From: Nonomuraea sp. MG754425
GTDB lineage: Bacteria > Actinomycetota > Actinomycetes > Streptosporangiales > Streptosporangiaceae
DNA length: 59,276 nucleotides
Assembly: GCF_021699195.1 (NCBI RefSeq)
Contig: NZ_SSXE01000032.1
Coordinates: 1-59,276 of the forward strand
Direction of reading: 5' to 3'
The notes beneath the pieces are model-generated. The model saw only the letters and a program-made list of their open reading frames with translations. It was not told the DNA's origin and ran no database searches. Each line of letters begins with the position of its first letter. Position 1 is the first letter of the stretch. This document shows, piece after piece, positions 43,616-51,185 of the stretch. The translations under genes were made by a program, and so were the position numbers.

Positions 43616-43987
43616 TCAGAGGGGCGGGCGTTCGTCGTCTGACGGCTTCCTGGGGGCGTTCCTGCGCTGTTCCTCGGCGCGTTCGCGGCAGCGGCGCAGG
43701 AACTCCTCGTCGTCGTCCGGATCGGCGGCGGCGAAGCGGCCCGGACGGTCGTACTCGGGGTAGGCGTTCGGCCGGGCCTGGGCCGGGAACCGGGCGCCGG
43801 CCCGCTCCGGCCGGCCCGCCACCAGCCACACGACAGACCCGATGAGCGGGAACAGCAGCACGATCAGCACCCAGGCGATCTTCGGCAGGTTGCGGCAGAG
43901 CGCCTCGGGTGTGGTGATCACATCGAAGAGGCAGTAGAGCCAGAGCACGAGCGTGATCAGGCCCACAGCCTCGGACAGGACAAGCAC
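43616..43987 (-). CDS. PLDc_N (phospholipase D N-terminal-like) membrane protein, 123 aa
   Basis: Two transmembrane helices at about 5-25 and 38-60 with the PLDc_N pattern (VLWLYCLFDVITTPEALCRNLPKIAWVLIVLLFPLIGSVVWLVAGRPER). This is the N-terminal membrane module of cardiolipin-synthase-like proteins but here it stands alone, with a charged cytoplasmic tail (residues 75-123). Start is GTG 43987, with CGGAGG 7 nt upstream; longer readings enter the divergent alditol-oxidase start region. Function of solitary PLDc_N proteins is unknown. Confidence 0.8.
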   Translation of the reverse strand: MLVLSEAVGLITLVLWLYCLFDVITTPEALCRNLPKIAWVLIVLLFPLIGSVVWLVAGRPERAGARFPAQARPNAYPEYDRPGRFAAADPDDDEEFLRRCRERAEEQRRNAPRKPSDDERPPL

Positions 43988-44067
43988 GGCACACCTCCGG
44001 TCGGCGGCACCAGAAACTAGCGGCACCCGGACCGGCTGACAAGATGGTGCTGTGGGAAGGTAAGGCC

Positions 44068-45276
44068 GTGACGCTGACCAATTGGGCTGGAAACACGACA
44101 TTCCATGCCAAAGAAGTCCATCATCCGTCCTCGATCGACGAGCTGCAGCGGCTCGTCGCGGCCAGCGCCCACGTCCGAGCCCTGGGGAGTGGCCACTCCT
44201 TCAACCACGTCGCCGACACCACCGGCGACCTCGTGGCCCTCGACCGGATGCCGGAACTGGTGGAGATCGACAGCGCCGCCGCCCAGGTGCGGGTGAGCGC
44301 GCGCACCACGTACGCCAAGCTCGCGCCCCTGCTGCACCGGGCCGGCTTCGCGCTGGCGAACCTGGCCTCGCTGCCGCACATCTCCGTCGCGGGCTCGGTC
44401 GCCACCGGCACCCACGGCTCAGGCGACGCCGTGCCTGGCCTGGCCGCCGCCGTGTCGGGGATCGAGCTGGTCACCGCCGACGGCTCGCCGCTGTCGCTCG
44501 CGCGCGGCGAGGCCGACTTCCCCGGGGCCGTGGTGTCGGTCGGCGCGCTCGGCGTCGTCACCGCGCTCACGCTCGACCTCGTGCCCGCCTTCGAGCTGCG
44601 CCAGTACGTCCGCGAGGGCCTGCGCCCCGACGCGCTCGGGCACTTCGACGAGATCATGTCGAGCGGCTACAGCGTCAGCCTCTTCACCGACTACCGCGAC
44701 ACCCGCGTCTGGCTCAAGCGCGCGGACGAGCTGACCGACCCCGACTGGTACGGCACCACCCCCGCCGACGGCCCCCGCCACCCGCTGCCCGCCATGCCGG
44801 CCGACAGTTGCACGGAGCAACTGGGCGTCCCCGGCGCCTGGTACGAGCGGCTGCCGCACTTCCGCGCCGACTTCCCGCCCAGCGGCGCCGGCGACGAGCT
44901 GCAGACCGAACTGCTGCTGCCCAGGGAGCACGCGGTCGCGGCGCTGCGCGCGCTGTTCGCCGTCGGCGACCGCATCCGGCCGGTGCTGCAGATCTCCGAG
45001 GTGCGCTCGATCGCCGCCGACGACCTGTGGCTGAGCCCCTTCGAGGGCCGCGACAGCATCGGTGTGCACTTCACCTGGATCAAGGACGTCGCCGCCGTGC
45101 TGCCGGTCGTGGAGCTGGTGGAGCGGACGCTGGCGCCGTTCGGGCCGATCCCGCACTGGGGCAAGCTGTTCACCCGCTGGCCCGAGTGCCCGGACCGGTT
45201 CCGTGAGCTGGTGCGCCGGCTCGACCCGGACGGCAAGTTCGGCAACGACTTCACCCGGGTACTGCTGGGGGAGTAG
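44068..45276 (+). CDS. FAD-linked alditol oxidase, 402 aa
   Basis: Soluble FAD enzyme oxidising C1 of polyols such as xylitol, sorbitol or arabitol to aldoses with H2O2 release. It closely resembles Streptomyces coelicolor AldO: NWAGN at the N-terminus; RALGSGHSFN with the flavin-linking histidine (H43, cf. H46 in AldO); SLPHISVAGSVATGTHGSG; and the active-site blocks LQISEVRSI, GVHFTW and HWGKLFT. GTG 44068 is preferred because GGAAGGTAAGG precedes it. Arabinitol turnover could feed the neighbouring arabinose island, but no operator of that type is seen here. Confidence 0.92.
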   Translation: MTLTNWAGNTTFHAKEVHHPSSIDELQRLVAASAHVRALGSGHSFNHVADTTGDLVALDRMPELVEIDSAAAQVRVSARTTYAKLAPLLHRAGFALANLASLPHISVAGSVATGTHGSGDAVPGLAAAVSGIELVTADGSPLSLARGEADFPGAVVSVGALGVVTALTLDLVPAFELRQYVREGLRPDALGHFDEIMSSGYSVSLFTDYRDTRVWLKRADELTDPDWYGTTPADGPRHPLPAMPADSCTEQLGVPGAWYERLPHFRADFPPSGAGDELQTELLLPREHAVAALRALFAVGDRIRPVLQISEVRSIAADDLWLSPFEGRDSIGVHFTWIKDVAAVLPVVELVERTLAPFGPIPHWGKLFTRWPECPDRFRELVRRLDPDGKFGNDFTRVLLGE

Positions 45277-45367
45277 CGCTCCTCCGGAGGCGTGCGCCCC
45301 CGGACGTAGCGCCGCACCGGTCCGGCGGACGATGTGTGGCGCCCCTCCGTCCGCGATCGTTGGGTGC

Positions 45368-46150
45368 ATGACCGATCACCCGTTCAGATTCGGCACGGTC
45401 GCCGGGCAGGCCCCCGACGCCGGCGCGTGGACCGGCCTGGCCCGGCGGGCCGAGGGCCTGGGCTACTCGACCCTGCTCGTGCCCGACACGCTGGGCACGT
45501 TCTCGCCGTTCACGGCCGCCGGCGTGGCGGCCGCGGCGACGACGACCCTGCGCGTCGGCACGTACGTGCTGAGCGCGCCCAACCGCACGCCGAGGGCCGT
45601 CGCGTGGGAGGCCGCCACCCTGCACCGGCTCACCGGCGGCCGGTTCGAGCTGGGCCTCGGGGCCGGGCGGCCGGACGCCGAGGGCGACGCCGCCGCGCTC
45701 GGCGTGCGCTTCGGCACGCCGGGGGAGCGCATCGAGCGGCTCTCCCAGACCATCGAGGCCGTCGAGGACGTCAGGATCCTCGTGGCCGCCTCGGGCACCA
45801 GGCTGCTGCGGCTGGCCGCGCACCGGGCCGACACGGTCGCCCTCGGCGTGCCGCCGCACTACACCGACGAGCAACTGGCGGCCAAGATCGACGAGCTGTA
45901 CGAACTGGCCGGCGACCGCTTCCACCGCCTGGAGCTGGCCATGAACCTGGCCTGCGCCGGGGCCGAGCCGCCGGAGTGGGCGCTGACCCGCTTCGGCCGC
46001 AGCGGCACCGGCATCCTCACCGGCACGGTGACGGAGATGGCCGACACGCTGCGACGTCGCCGCGACCGGCTCGGCATCTCGTACGTGTCGGTGAACGCCC
46101 AGTTCGTCGACGCCTTCGCGCCCGTCGTGGAGCGGCTGGCCGGTACCTGA
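45368..46150 (+). CDS. LLM-class F420-dependent oxidoreductase, 260 aa
   Basis: Luciferase-like monooxygenase fold (TIM barrel). The family block GTYVLSAPNRTPRAVAWEAATLHRLTGGRFELGLGAGRP is the TIGR03621-like F420-type signature. The protein is short (260 aa) compared with 300-340 aa for many LLMs, which is normal for this subgroup. Reaction is unknown, probably an F420- or FMN-linked redox step in the cytosol. It is monocistronic, 91 bp after alditol oxidase. Confidence 0.87.
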   Translation: MTDHPFRFGTVAGQAPDAGAWTGLARRAEGLGYSTLLVPDTLGTFSPFTAAGVAAAATTTLRVGTYVLSAPNRTPRAVAWEAATLHRLTGGRFELGLGAGRPDAEGDAAALGVRFGTPGERIERLSQTIEAVEDVRILVAASGTRLLRLAAHRADTVALGVPPHYTDEQLAAKIDELYELAGDRFHRLELAMNLACAGAEPPEWALTRFGRSGTGILTGTVTEMADTLRRRRDRLGISYVSVNAQFVDAFAPVVERLAGT

Positions 46151-46165
46151 CGGAGGCTGGCAGGT

Positions 46166-46591
46166 ATGTCCGGCACGATGAGGGCCATGACCGCACGAGG
46201 CAGTTTCGAGACCGCGAACTGGACCCCGAGTCCGCCCTACGACGACCGTGACGGCGTCACGCTCACGACCGTGACCCTCACCAAGACCTTCTCCGGCGAC
46301 CTGACGGGCACCAGCCTCGTCACGATGCTGATGGCCACCACCCCGGTGGAGGCGTGCCGCTCGTACGTCGCGCTGGAACGCGTCGAAGGGACCCTGGACG
46401 GGCGCGCGGGCAGCTTCGTCGTCCAGCACGACGCCGCCAGTGACGAGGCAGCCGGTGACGAGGCCGGGCAGAGCCTGCGCGTGCGGGTCGTCGCCGGCTC
46501 GGGCACCGGCGGGCTGCGCGGCATCAGGGGTGAGATGACCATCGCGGCCGGCCCCGGCGGGCATTCCTACGCCTTCGACTACACGCTCTGA
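46166..46591 (+). CDS. DUF3224-family protein, 141 aa
   Basis: Compact beta-barrel-like protein matching DUF3224: ARGSFETANWTP at the start, LTKTFSGDLTGTS, VEGTLDGRAGSFVVQH and GTGGLRGIRGEMTI repeats typical of AOC-barrel-related allene-oxide-cyclase-like folds. Function unknown. GGAGG lies 9 nt before ATG 46166; ATG 46187 is an alternative. Fifteen bp after the LLM gene, so likely same operon. Its 3' end overlaps the convergent SDR by 13 bp. Confidence 0.8.
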   Translation: MSGTMRAMTARGSFETANWTPSPPYDDRDGVTLTTVTLTKTFSGDLTGTSLVTMLMATTPVEACRSYVALERVEGTLDGRAGSFVVQHDAASDEAAGDEAGQSLRVRVVAGSGTGGLRGIRGEMTIAAGPGGHSYAFDYTL

Positions 46592-47265
46592 GCGGCGTGG
46601 GCGGCCATCGCCGCCTGGAGGACGGCCAGGTCCCCGAGGGTCACCTCGTGGCGGTCGCGGCCCGTGTGCAGGCTCCAGTGCGTGTCGGCCACGATCTCGG
46701 GGGAGGCGGGGGAATCGGGCGTGACCGCGGCGGCGATGGGCACGTGCCCCACGTGCACGCCCCGGTCGCGCAGCGCCTCCGCCAGTGACAGCGCGTAGTT
46801 GCGCAGCCCCGCCGCCGCGATGCCGATGTTGCCCAGGAACGGCAGGGGGTGCACGGCGGAGATGCCCGAGGTGAACAGCAGCGTGCCCGAGCCGCGCTCC
46901 AGCATGCCCGGCAGCACGGCGCGGACCGCCGTGACGGCTCCCAGCACCGCGCCGTCGATGGCGTCCTGGGCGCTGCGCCGGGTGACGTCGAGGACGGGGG
47001 TGCGGGCCTCGCCGGTGCCGACGCCGTTGTGCACGAGGACGTCCACCGGGCCGATGCGGTCGAGCGCGGCGCCGAGGGCGGCCTCGTCCGCGAGGTCGGC
47101 GGGGTGGGCGGCGGCCCGGACGCCCTCGGCCGCGAGCGTCCGGGTCAGCTCCGCCAGGCGGTCGTGGTTCCTGGCCACCATGGCGACCTCGAAGCCCTCC
47201 TTGCCGAAGCGGCGGGCCACGGCCAGGCCGATGCCGGGACCGGCGCCGAGGATGGCGATCTTCAT
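46579..47265 (-). CDS. Atypical SDR-like protein lacking YxxxK, 228 aa
   Basis: Rossmann-fold SDR with cofactor loop AILGAGPGIG (residues 4-13) and HNGVG in place of NNAG. The catalytic Y-x-x-x-K is N146-I-G-I-A150 (FLGNIGIAAAGLRNYA), so neither Tyr nor Lys remains, although TSGIS keeps a serine. It may bind NAD(P) but cannot act as a classical dehydrogenase. ATG follows AGGAG by 8 nt. Divergent from a TetR gene with a perfect 24-bp palindrome between. The ligand of that TetR could relate to this protein. Confidence 0.8.
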   Translation of the reverse strand: MKIAILGAGPGIGLAVARRFGKEGFEVAMVARNHDRLAELTRTLAAEGVRAAAHPADLADEAALGAALDRIGPVDVLVHNGVGTGEARTPVLDVTRRSAQDAIDGAVLGAVTAVRAVLPGMLERGSGTLLFTSGISAVHPLPFLGNIGIAAAGLRNYALSLAEALRDRGVHVGHVPIAAAVTPDSPASPEIVADTHWSLHTGRDRHEVTLGDLAVLQAAMAAHAAQSV

Positions 47266-47293
47266 GTCGTGCGCTCCTTAAGTCGAGGGATGG

Positions 47294-47340
47294 CCTCAGG
47301 TTAGCACTAACCTGAGGGTATGCCTCACCTTCACTAGAAT
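47294..47340. promoter_or_regulatory. Perfect TetR operator and leaderless tetR promoter
   Basis: CCTCAGGTTAG-CA-CTAACCTGAGG (47294-47317) is a perfect 11-bp inverted repeat. TAGAAT (47335-47340) ends 7 nt before the TetR ATG at 47348, a -10 of a leaderless mRNA; the palindrome occupies its -35 region. The SDR start (47265) is on the other side. Confidence 0.75.
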
Positions 47341-47347
47341 GGCGGGT

Positions 47348-47893
47348 ATGGACCGCCCCCTGCGCCGCGACGCCCAGCGCAACCGCGACGCCCTCGTGGC
47401 CGCGGCCAGGCAGGTGCTGGCCGAACGAGGGCTGCGGGCCCCGCTGGAGGCCGTGGCCAAACGGGCCGGCGTCGCCATCGGCACGCTCTACCGGCACTTC
47501 CCCGAGCGCGCCGACCTGATCGACGCGATCCTCGCCGAGAAGGTCGCCTTCTGGGCCGAGCTGGCCCGGCAGTCGCTGGAGGCCGACGACGCCTGGGACG
47601 GCCTGGTGCGCTTCCTGGAGCGCACCTGCGAAATGCAGGCCCACGACCGCGCCTTCACCGAGCTGACCTGCCTCGCCCACCTCGACGGCCGGGCCGAGGT
47701 CAACCGGCTCGTCGCCGGCCTCGTGGAGCGGGCGCACCACGAGGGCGTGCTGCGCGCCGACGTCGGGCCGACCGATCTGGCGTTCTTCGTGATGGCCAAC
47801 GCGCGGGTCGCCGAGGCCGACCCCGGGCAGTGGCGGCGGCACTTCCACCTCATGCTCGACGCCCTGCGCGCCGGGCGTCCGCAGGGGGAGTGA
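47348..47893 (+). CDS. TetR-family regulator, 181 aa
   Basis: HTH at residues 9-55 (RDALVAAARQVLAERG, PLEAVAKRAGVAIGTLYRHFPERADLI), followed by an SbtR-like C-terminal domain (AELARQSLEADDAWDGLVRFLERTCEMQAHDRAF). ATG 47348 is chosen since TAGAAT lies 7 nt upstream; ATG 47339 would fall inside that box. It should repress itself and the divergent SDR through the perfect palindrome. A 9-nt part of the operator (CAGGTTAGC) recurs at 49075-49083 before the type III PKS gene, a weak hint of a wider regulon. Confidence 0.88.
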   Translation: MDRPLRRDAQRNRDALVAAARQVLAERGLRAPLEAVAKRAGVAIGTLYRHFPERADLIDAILAEKVAFWAELARQSLEADDAWDGLVRFLERTCEMQAHDRAFTELTCLAHLDGRAEVNRLVAGLVERAHHEGVLRADVGPTDLAFFVMANARVAEADPGQWRRHFHLMLDALRAGRPQGE

Positions 47894-47962
47894 GCGCGCC
47901 CCCCTCGCGTCCGGGCGCCGGAAAAGCGGTGGCAGGGCGGGCGGTGTTCGTGACACCGTCTG

Positions 47963-49054
47963 GTGGCGATGATCCAGTGGACCGAGGCGGGGCAGGAGCG
48001 TTCGGCGCTCTGGCGCACGGCGCTCGGCGCGCCGCCCCCCGCGCGGGTGATCGTGGCCGACGACCGGCTGCCCGCCGCCGTCGCCTACCGCCTGGCCTGC
48101 GAGGGCACCGCGCTGCTGTGGCGCGGCGACTTCCACAACGCCCGCCTGCTGCTGGCCGCCATGGGCCGCCGCTGCAAGCCGGCCGCGCCCGGCAGCGGCT
48201 TCCACCGCCACCGCCAGGCCCGGTCGCAGCGCGCCCGCACGCTCGGCATGCTGCTCGTCCCGTACGCCGACGATCACGTGGTGCCGCTGCGCAGGGCGCC
48301 CGACGTGCGCGAGGCGTGCGCCGCGGTGTACGGCCCGCACGCGCCGCCCGCGGTCGGCGGGCTTCGGGAACTGCTCGGCCTGATCGGCGCGCACGAGTGG
48401 CGCAGCAAGGGCGTGCCGGTTGCGGCGCTCGGCGCCCGCGTCCATCCGCACCACGGCGTGTTCTCCCCGATCAGGGGCGAGTACGTCGATCTGGTCGCCG
48501 AGGCGCCGCTGCCCGGCGACCGGCTGGCCTTCGACGTCGGCACCGGCACCGGCGTGCTGGCGGCGGTGCTGGCCCGGCGCGGCGTGCGGCACGTCGTGGC
48601 CACCGACCTCGACCGGCGGGCCGTCGAGTGCGCCGGCGACAACCTCGCCCGGCTGGGGCTGTCCGGCCGGGTGGAGGTGGTGCGGGCCGACCTGTTCCCA
48701 CCGGGGCGCGCGCCGCTGGTCGTGTGCAATCCGCCGTGGCTGCCGGCCAAGCCGCTCTCGCCGCTCGATCACGCCGTCTACGACCAGGAGGGGCGGATGT
48801 TGCGCGGGTTCCTGGAGGGGCTGGACGAGCATCTGGAGCCCGGCGGCGAGGGCTGGCTGATCCTGTCCGACCTGGCCGAGCACCTGGGGTTGCGGAGCCG
48901 GGGCGAGCTGCTGGCGCAGTTCGCGGCGGCGGGGCTGCGGGTGGCCGGCCGCCTCGACGTCACGCCGCGGCACGGCCGGGCCGCCGACCGGGACGACCCG
49001 CTGCACGCGGCCCGCGCCGCCGAGGTGACCTCCCTCTGGCGGCTCACCCGCTGA
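47963..49054 (+). CDS. Class I SAM-dependent methyltransferase (N-MTase-like), 363 aa
   Basis: C-terminal half is a PrmC/HemK-like methyltransferase: motif I FDVGTGTGVLAAVLA (about 190), acidic motif VATDLDRRA, and N256-P-P-W259, the N(P)P(Y/W) motif that binds a planar amide or amine nitrogen. The N-terminal 150 residues have an unassigned helical fold with many arginines. Start GTG 47963 or ATG 47969. It lies 57 bp upstream of a type III polyketide synthase. The NPPW motif favours N-methylation, however, and the link to the PKS product may be only positional. Confidence 0.82.
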   Translation: MAMIQWTEAGQERSALWRTALGAPPPARVIVADDRLPAAVAYRLACEGTALLWRGDFHNARLLLAAMGRRCKPAAPGSGFHRHRQARSQRARTLGMLLVPYADDHVVPLRRAPDVREACAAVYGPHAPPAVGGLRELLGLIGAHEWRSKGVPVAALGARVHPHHGVFSPIRGEYVDLVAEAPLPGDRLAFDVGTGTGVLAAVLARRGVRHVVATDLDRRAVECAGDNLARLGLSGRVEVVRADLFPPGRAPLVVCNPPWLPAKPLSPLDHAVYDQEGRMLRGFLEGLDEHLEPGGEGWLILSDLAEHLGLRSRGELLAQFAAAGLRVAGRLDVTPRHGRAADRDDPLHAARAAEVTSLWRLTR

Positions 49055-49111
49055 CGCCCGCGCCGCGGGGCTCACAGGTTAGCCGGGCCCTCTCCGCGGC
49101 AGGAGAGATAT

Positions 49112-50131
49112 ATGCACATTTCGGGAGTACAGACCGTTTTGCCCGATCACCGCTACGAGCAGGCGGAGATCACCGAGGCGTTCTCCCGGCTGACCGAGTG
49201 CGACGAGGACCTGCTGCGGCGCTTCCACGAGGCCACCGGGGTACGGGGCCGCAACCTGGCGCTGCCGCTGGCCGACTACGCCAAGCTCGACTCCTTCGCC
49301 CGCGCCAACGACGCCTACGTCGAGCAGGCGCTCGAACTCGGCGAACGGGCGCTGGCGGGCGCCCTGCACAAGGCCGACGTGCGCCCCGAGAAGATCGATC
49401 ACCTGCTGTTCTGCTCCACCACGGGCCTGGCCACGCCCTCGCTCGACGCCAGGCTGGCCCAGCGCATGGGGCTGCGTCCCGACGTGAAACGGGTGCCGGT
49501 GTTCGGCCTGGGCTGCGCGGCGGGCGCGGCCGGGCTCTCCCGGCTGCACGACTACCTGCGCGGCTGGCCCGACCACGTGGCCGTGCTGGTGTGCGTGGAG
49601 CTGTGCTCGCTGACCATCCAGCGCGACGACGTCTCGATCGCCAACCTCGTCGCCAGCGGCCTGTTCGGGGACGGGGCGGCGGCCGTCGTCGCGACCGGGC
49701 GCGGCCCCGGCCCCGAGGTCGTCGCCACCCGCAGCAGGCTCTACCCGGGCACCGAGCACCTCATGGGCTGGGAGGTCGGCGACCACGGCTTCCGCATCGT
49801 GCTCGACGCGGACCTGACCGCGTTCGTGGAAGAAGTGCTGGCCGGCGACATCAGGACGTTCCTGGCCGACTACGGCCTGACCCCCGACCAGGTCGCCACC
49901 TGGATCTGCCACCCGGGCGGCCCGAAGGTGATCGAGAAGATCGTGGAGACGCTCGACCTGCCGCCCAAGGCGCTCGACGTGACCTGGAACTCGCTGCGCG
50001 AGAACGGGAACCTGTCGTCGGTCTCGGTGCTGCACGTGCTCCAGGAGACCCGCGGGCGGCCCGGCGCCCCCGCCGTGCTCATGGCGCTGGGGCCCGGCTT
50101 CTCCGCCGAACTGCTGCTGCTGCACTGGTGA
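49112..50131 (+). CDS. Type III polyketide synthase (BpsA-like), 339 aa
   Basis: Homodimeric chalcone-synthase-like enzyme making alkylpyrones or resorcinol-type products from acyl-CoA and malonyl-CoA. The catalytic triad is C135 (GLGCAAGAAG), H267 (WICHPGGPK) and N300 (ENGNLSSVS). The short length (339 aa, versus about 390 for plant CHS) is a bit low but the fold blocks are continuous. GGAGAG lies about 6 nt upstream of the ATG. It is translationally coupled to an ICMT-family methyltransferase by GTGA overlap, the same arrangement as Bacillus bpsA-bpsB (triketide pyrone methyl ethers). Confidence 0.92.
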   Translation: MHISGVQTVLPDHRYEQAEITEAFSRLTECDEDLLRRFHEATGVRGRNLALPLADYAKLDSFARANDAYVEQALELGERALAGALHKADVRPEKIDHLLFCSTTGLATPSLDARLAQRMGLRPDVKRVPVFGLGCAAGAAGLSRLHDYLRGWPDHVAVLVCVELCSLTIQRDDVSIANLVASGLFGDGAAAVVATGRGPGPEVVATRSRLYPGTEHLMGWEVGDHGFRIVLDADLTAFVEEVLAGDIRTFLADYGLTPDQVATWICHPGGPKVIEKIVETLDLPPKALDVTWNSLRENGNLSSVSVLHVLQETRGRPGAPAVLMALGPGFSAELLLLHW

Positions 50132-50631
50132 TCGCGTACGCGCTGCTCATCGGCCTGGTCGCGGTGGAGCGGCTGGCCGAACTCGTCGTGGCCAGGCGCA
50201 ACCTCGCCTGGGCCCTGGCCAGGGGCGGCGTCGAGTACGGCGGGCGGCACTATCGCTGGATCGTGCTGGCCCACGTGGCGCTGCTGGTCGCGGCTCCGGC
50301 CGAGGTGTGGCTGCTCGGACGCCCGTTCCTGCCGGCGCTCGGCTGGCCCATGCTCGCCGTCGTGCTGCTGGCGCAGGGGCTGCGCTGGTGGTGCGTGGGC
50401 ACGCTGGGACACAGGTGGAACACGCGGGTCGTGGTGGTGCCGGGGCTGCCGCTGGTGCGCGGCGGGCCGTACCGGTGGCTGCGGCACCCCAACTACGTCG
50501 CCGTGGTGGCCGAGGGCATCGCGCTGCCGCTGGTGCACACGGCCTGGCTGACCGCCCTGGCGTTCACGGTCGTGAACGCGGGGTTGCTCGCGGTTCGTGT
50601 CCGGGTGGAGGACGCGGCCCTGGCACACTAG
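50128..50631 (+). CDS. ICMT-family methyltransferase (BpsB-like), 167 aa
   Basis: Membrane methyltransferase of the isoprenylcysteine carboxyl methyltransferase family. It has about four helices and the catalytic C-terminal block GGPYRWLRHPNYVAVVAEGIALPL with R-H-P-N-Y, the SAM site. Start GTG 50128 overlaps the PKS stop (GTGA). In the BpsB family this protein O-methylates alkylpyrones made by the neighbouring type III PKS, which is the natural inference here. No isoprenylated protein substrate is expected in bacteria. Confidence 0.9.
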   Translation: MIAYALLIGLVAVERLAELVVARRNLAWALARGGVEYGGRHYRWIVLAHVALLVAAPAEVWLLGRPFLPALGWPMLAVVLLAQGLRWWCVGTLGHRWNTRVVVVPGLPLVRGGPYRWLRHPNYVAVVAEGIALPLVHTAWLTALAFTVVNAGLLAVRVRVEDAALAH

Positions 50632-50636
50632 AACGC

Positions 50637-51185
50637 ATGAACGAGATACTGCCACTGCTGCAACGTGCCGCCGCCCGCACCGCCGACGTCGTCCACGACA
50701 TCAAGGACGACCAGCTCGGGCTGCCCACGCCGTGCGCCGAATACGACGTCAGGGCGCTGCTCGACCACCTGGAGTGGGCGATGTCCCTGTTCGAGTCGGT
50801 CGCCGCCGGAGGGCCGTTCGTGCCCCCGAAGGCGGAGTACACCGGCGACTTCCCCGAGCGGGCCGAGCGCATGCTGGCCGTCTACGAGCGTCCCGAGGCG
50901 TGGGAGGGCGTCAGCGAGGCCATGGGCGGCCTGCCCAGGGCGGTGATCGCCCGCATGGCGCTGACCGACCTCGTGGCGCACGGCTGGGACCTGTCCAGGG
51001 CGACCGGCCTCGGCTACGAGGTGGACGACGAGACGACCGCCGAACTCGCGGAGTTCAGCTCCAGGATGGCGCCGATCGGCCGCGAGCGCGGGGCGTTCGG
51101 CGCGGAGGTGCCGGTGCCGGCCGGCGCGCCGGCGCTCGACCGGTTCCTCGGGCTCATCGGGCGGGATCCGGCCTGGAGACCGTGA
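50637..51185 (+). CDS. TIGR03086-like metal-binding (DinB/MDMPI) protein, 182 aa
   Basis: Four-helix-bundle protein of the mycothiol-dependent maleylpyruvate isomerase/DinB superfamily, TIGR03086 subgroup. The LPTPCAEYDVRALLDHLEWAM block is the typical 'T-P-C-x-x-(W/Y)-x-V-x-x-L-x-x-H' signature with a metal-ligand histidine, and LTDLVAHGWDLSRATG supplies the second histidine. Function unknown; possibly thiol-dependent. It begins 5 bp after the ICMT gene, so it may be in the PKS operon. Its 3' end overlaps the convergent asparagine-synthetase-like gene by 32 bp. Confidence 0.85.
   Translation: MNEILPLLQRAAARTADVVHDIKDDQLGLPTPCAEYDVRALLDHLEWAMSLFESVAAGGPFVPPKAEYTGDFPERAERMLAVYERPEAWEGVSEAMGGLPRAVIARMALTDLVAHGWDLSRATGLGYEVDDETTAELAEFSSRMAPIGRERGAFGAEVPVPAGAPALDRFLGLIGRDPAWRP

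Noticed and set aside
43988..44101. Longer N-terminus for the PLDc_N protein (ATG 44101)
   Set aside because: The extra 38 residues are not family-like and overlap the alditol-oxidase start; GTG 43987 has a good CGGAGG site.
45251..49075. 1274-aa minus-strand open frame
   Set aside because: Spans several convincing genes on both strands (LLM, DUF3224, SDR, TetR, methyltransferase); no motif; compositional artefact.
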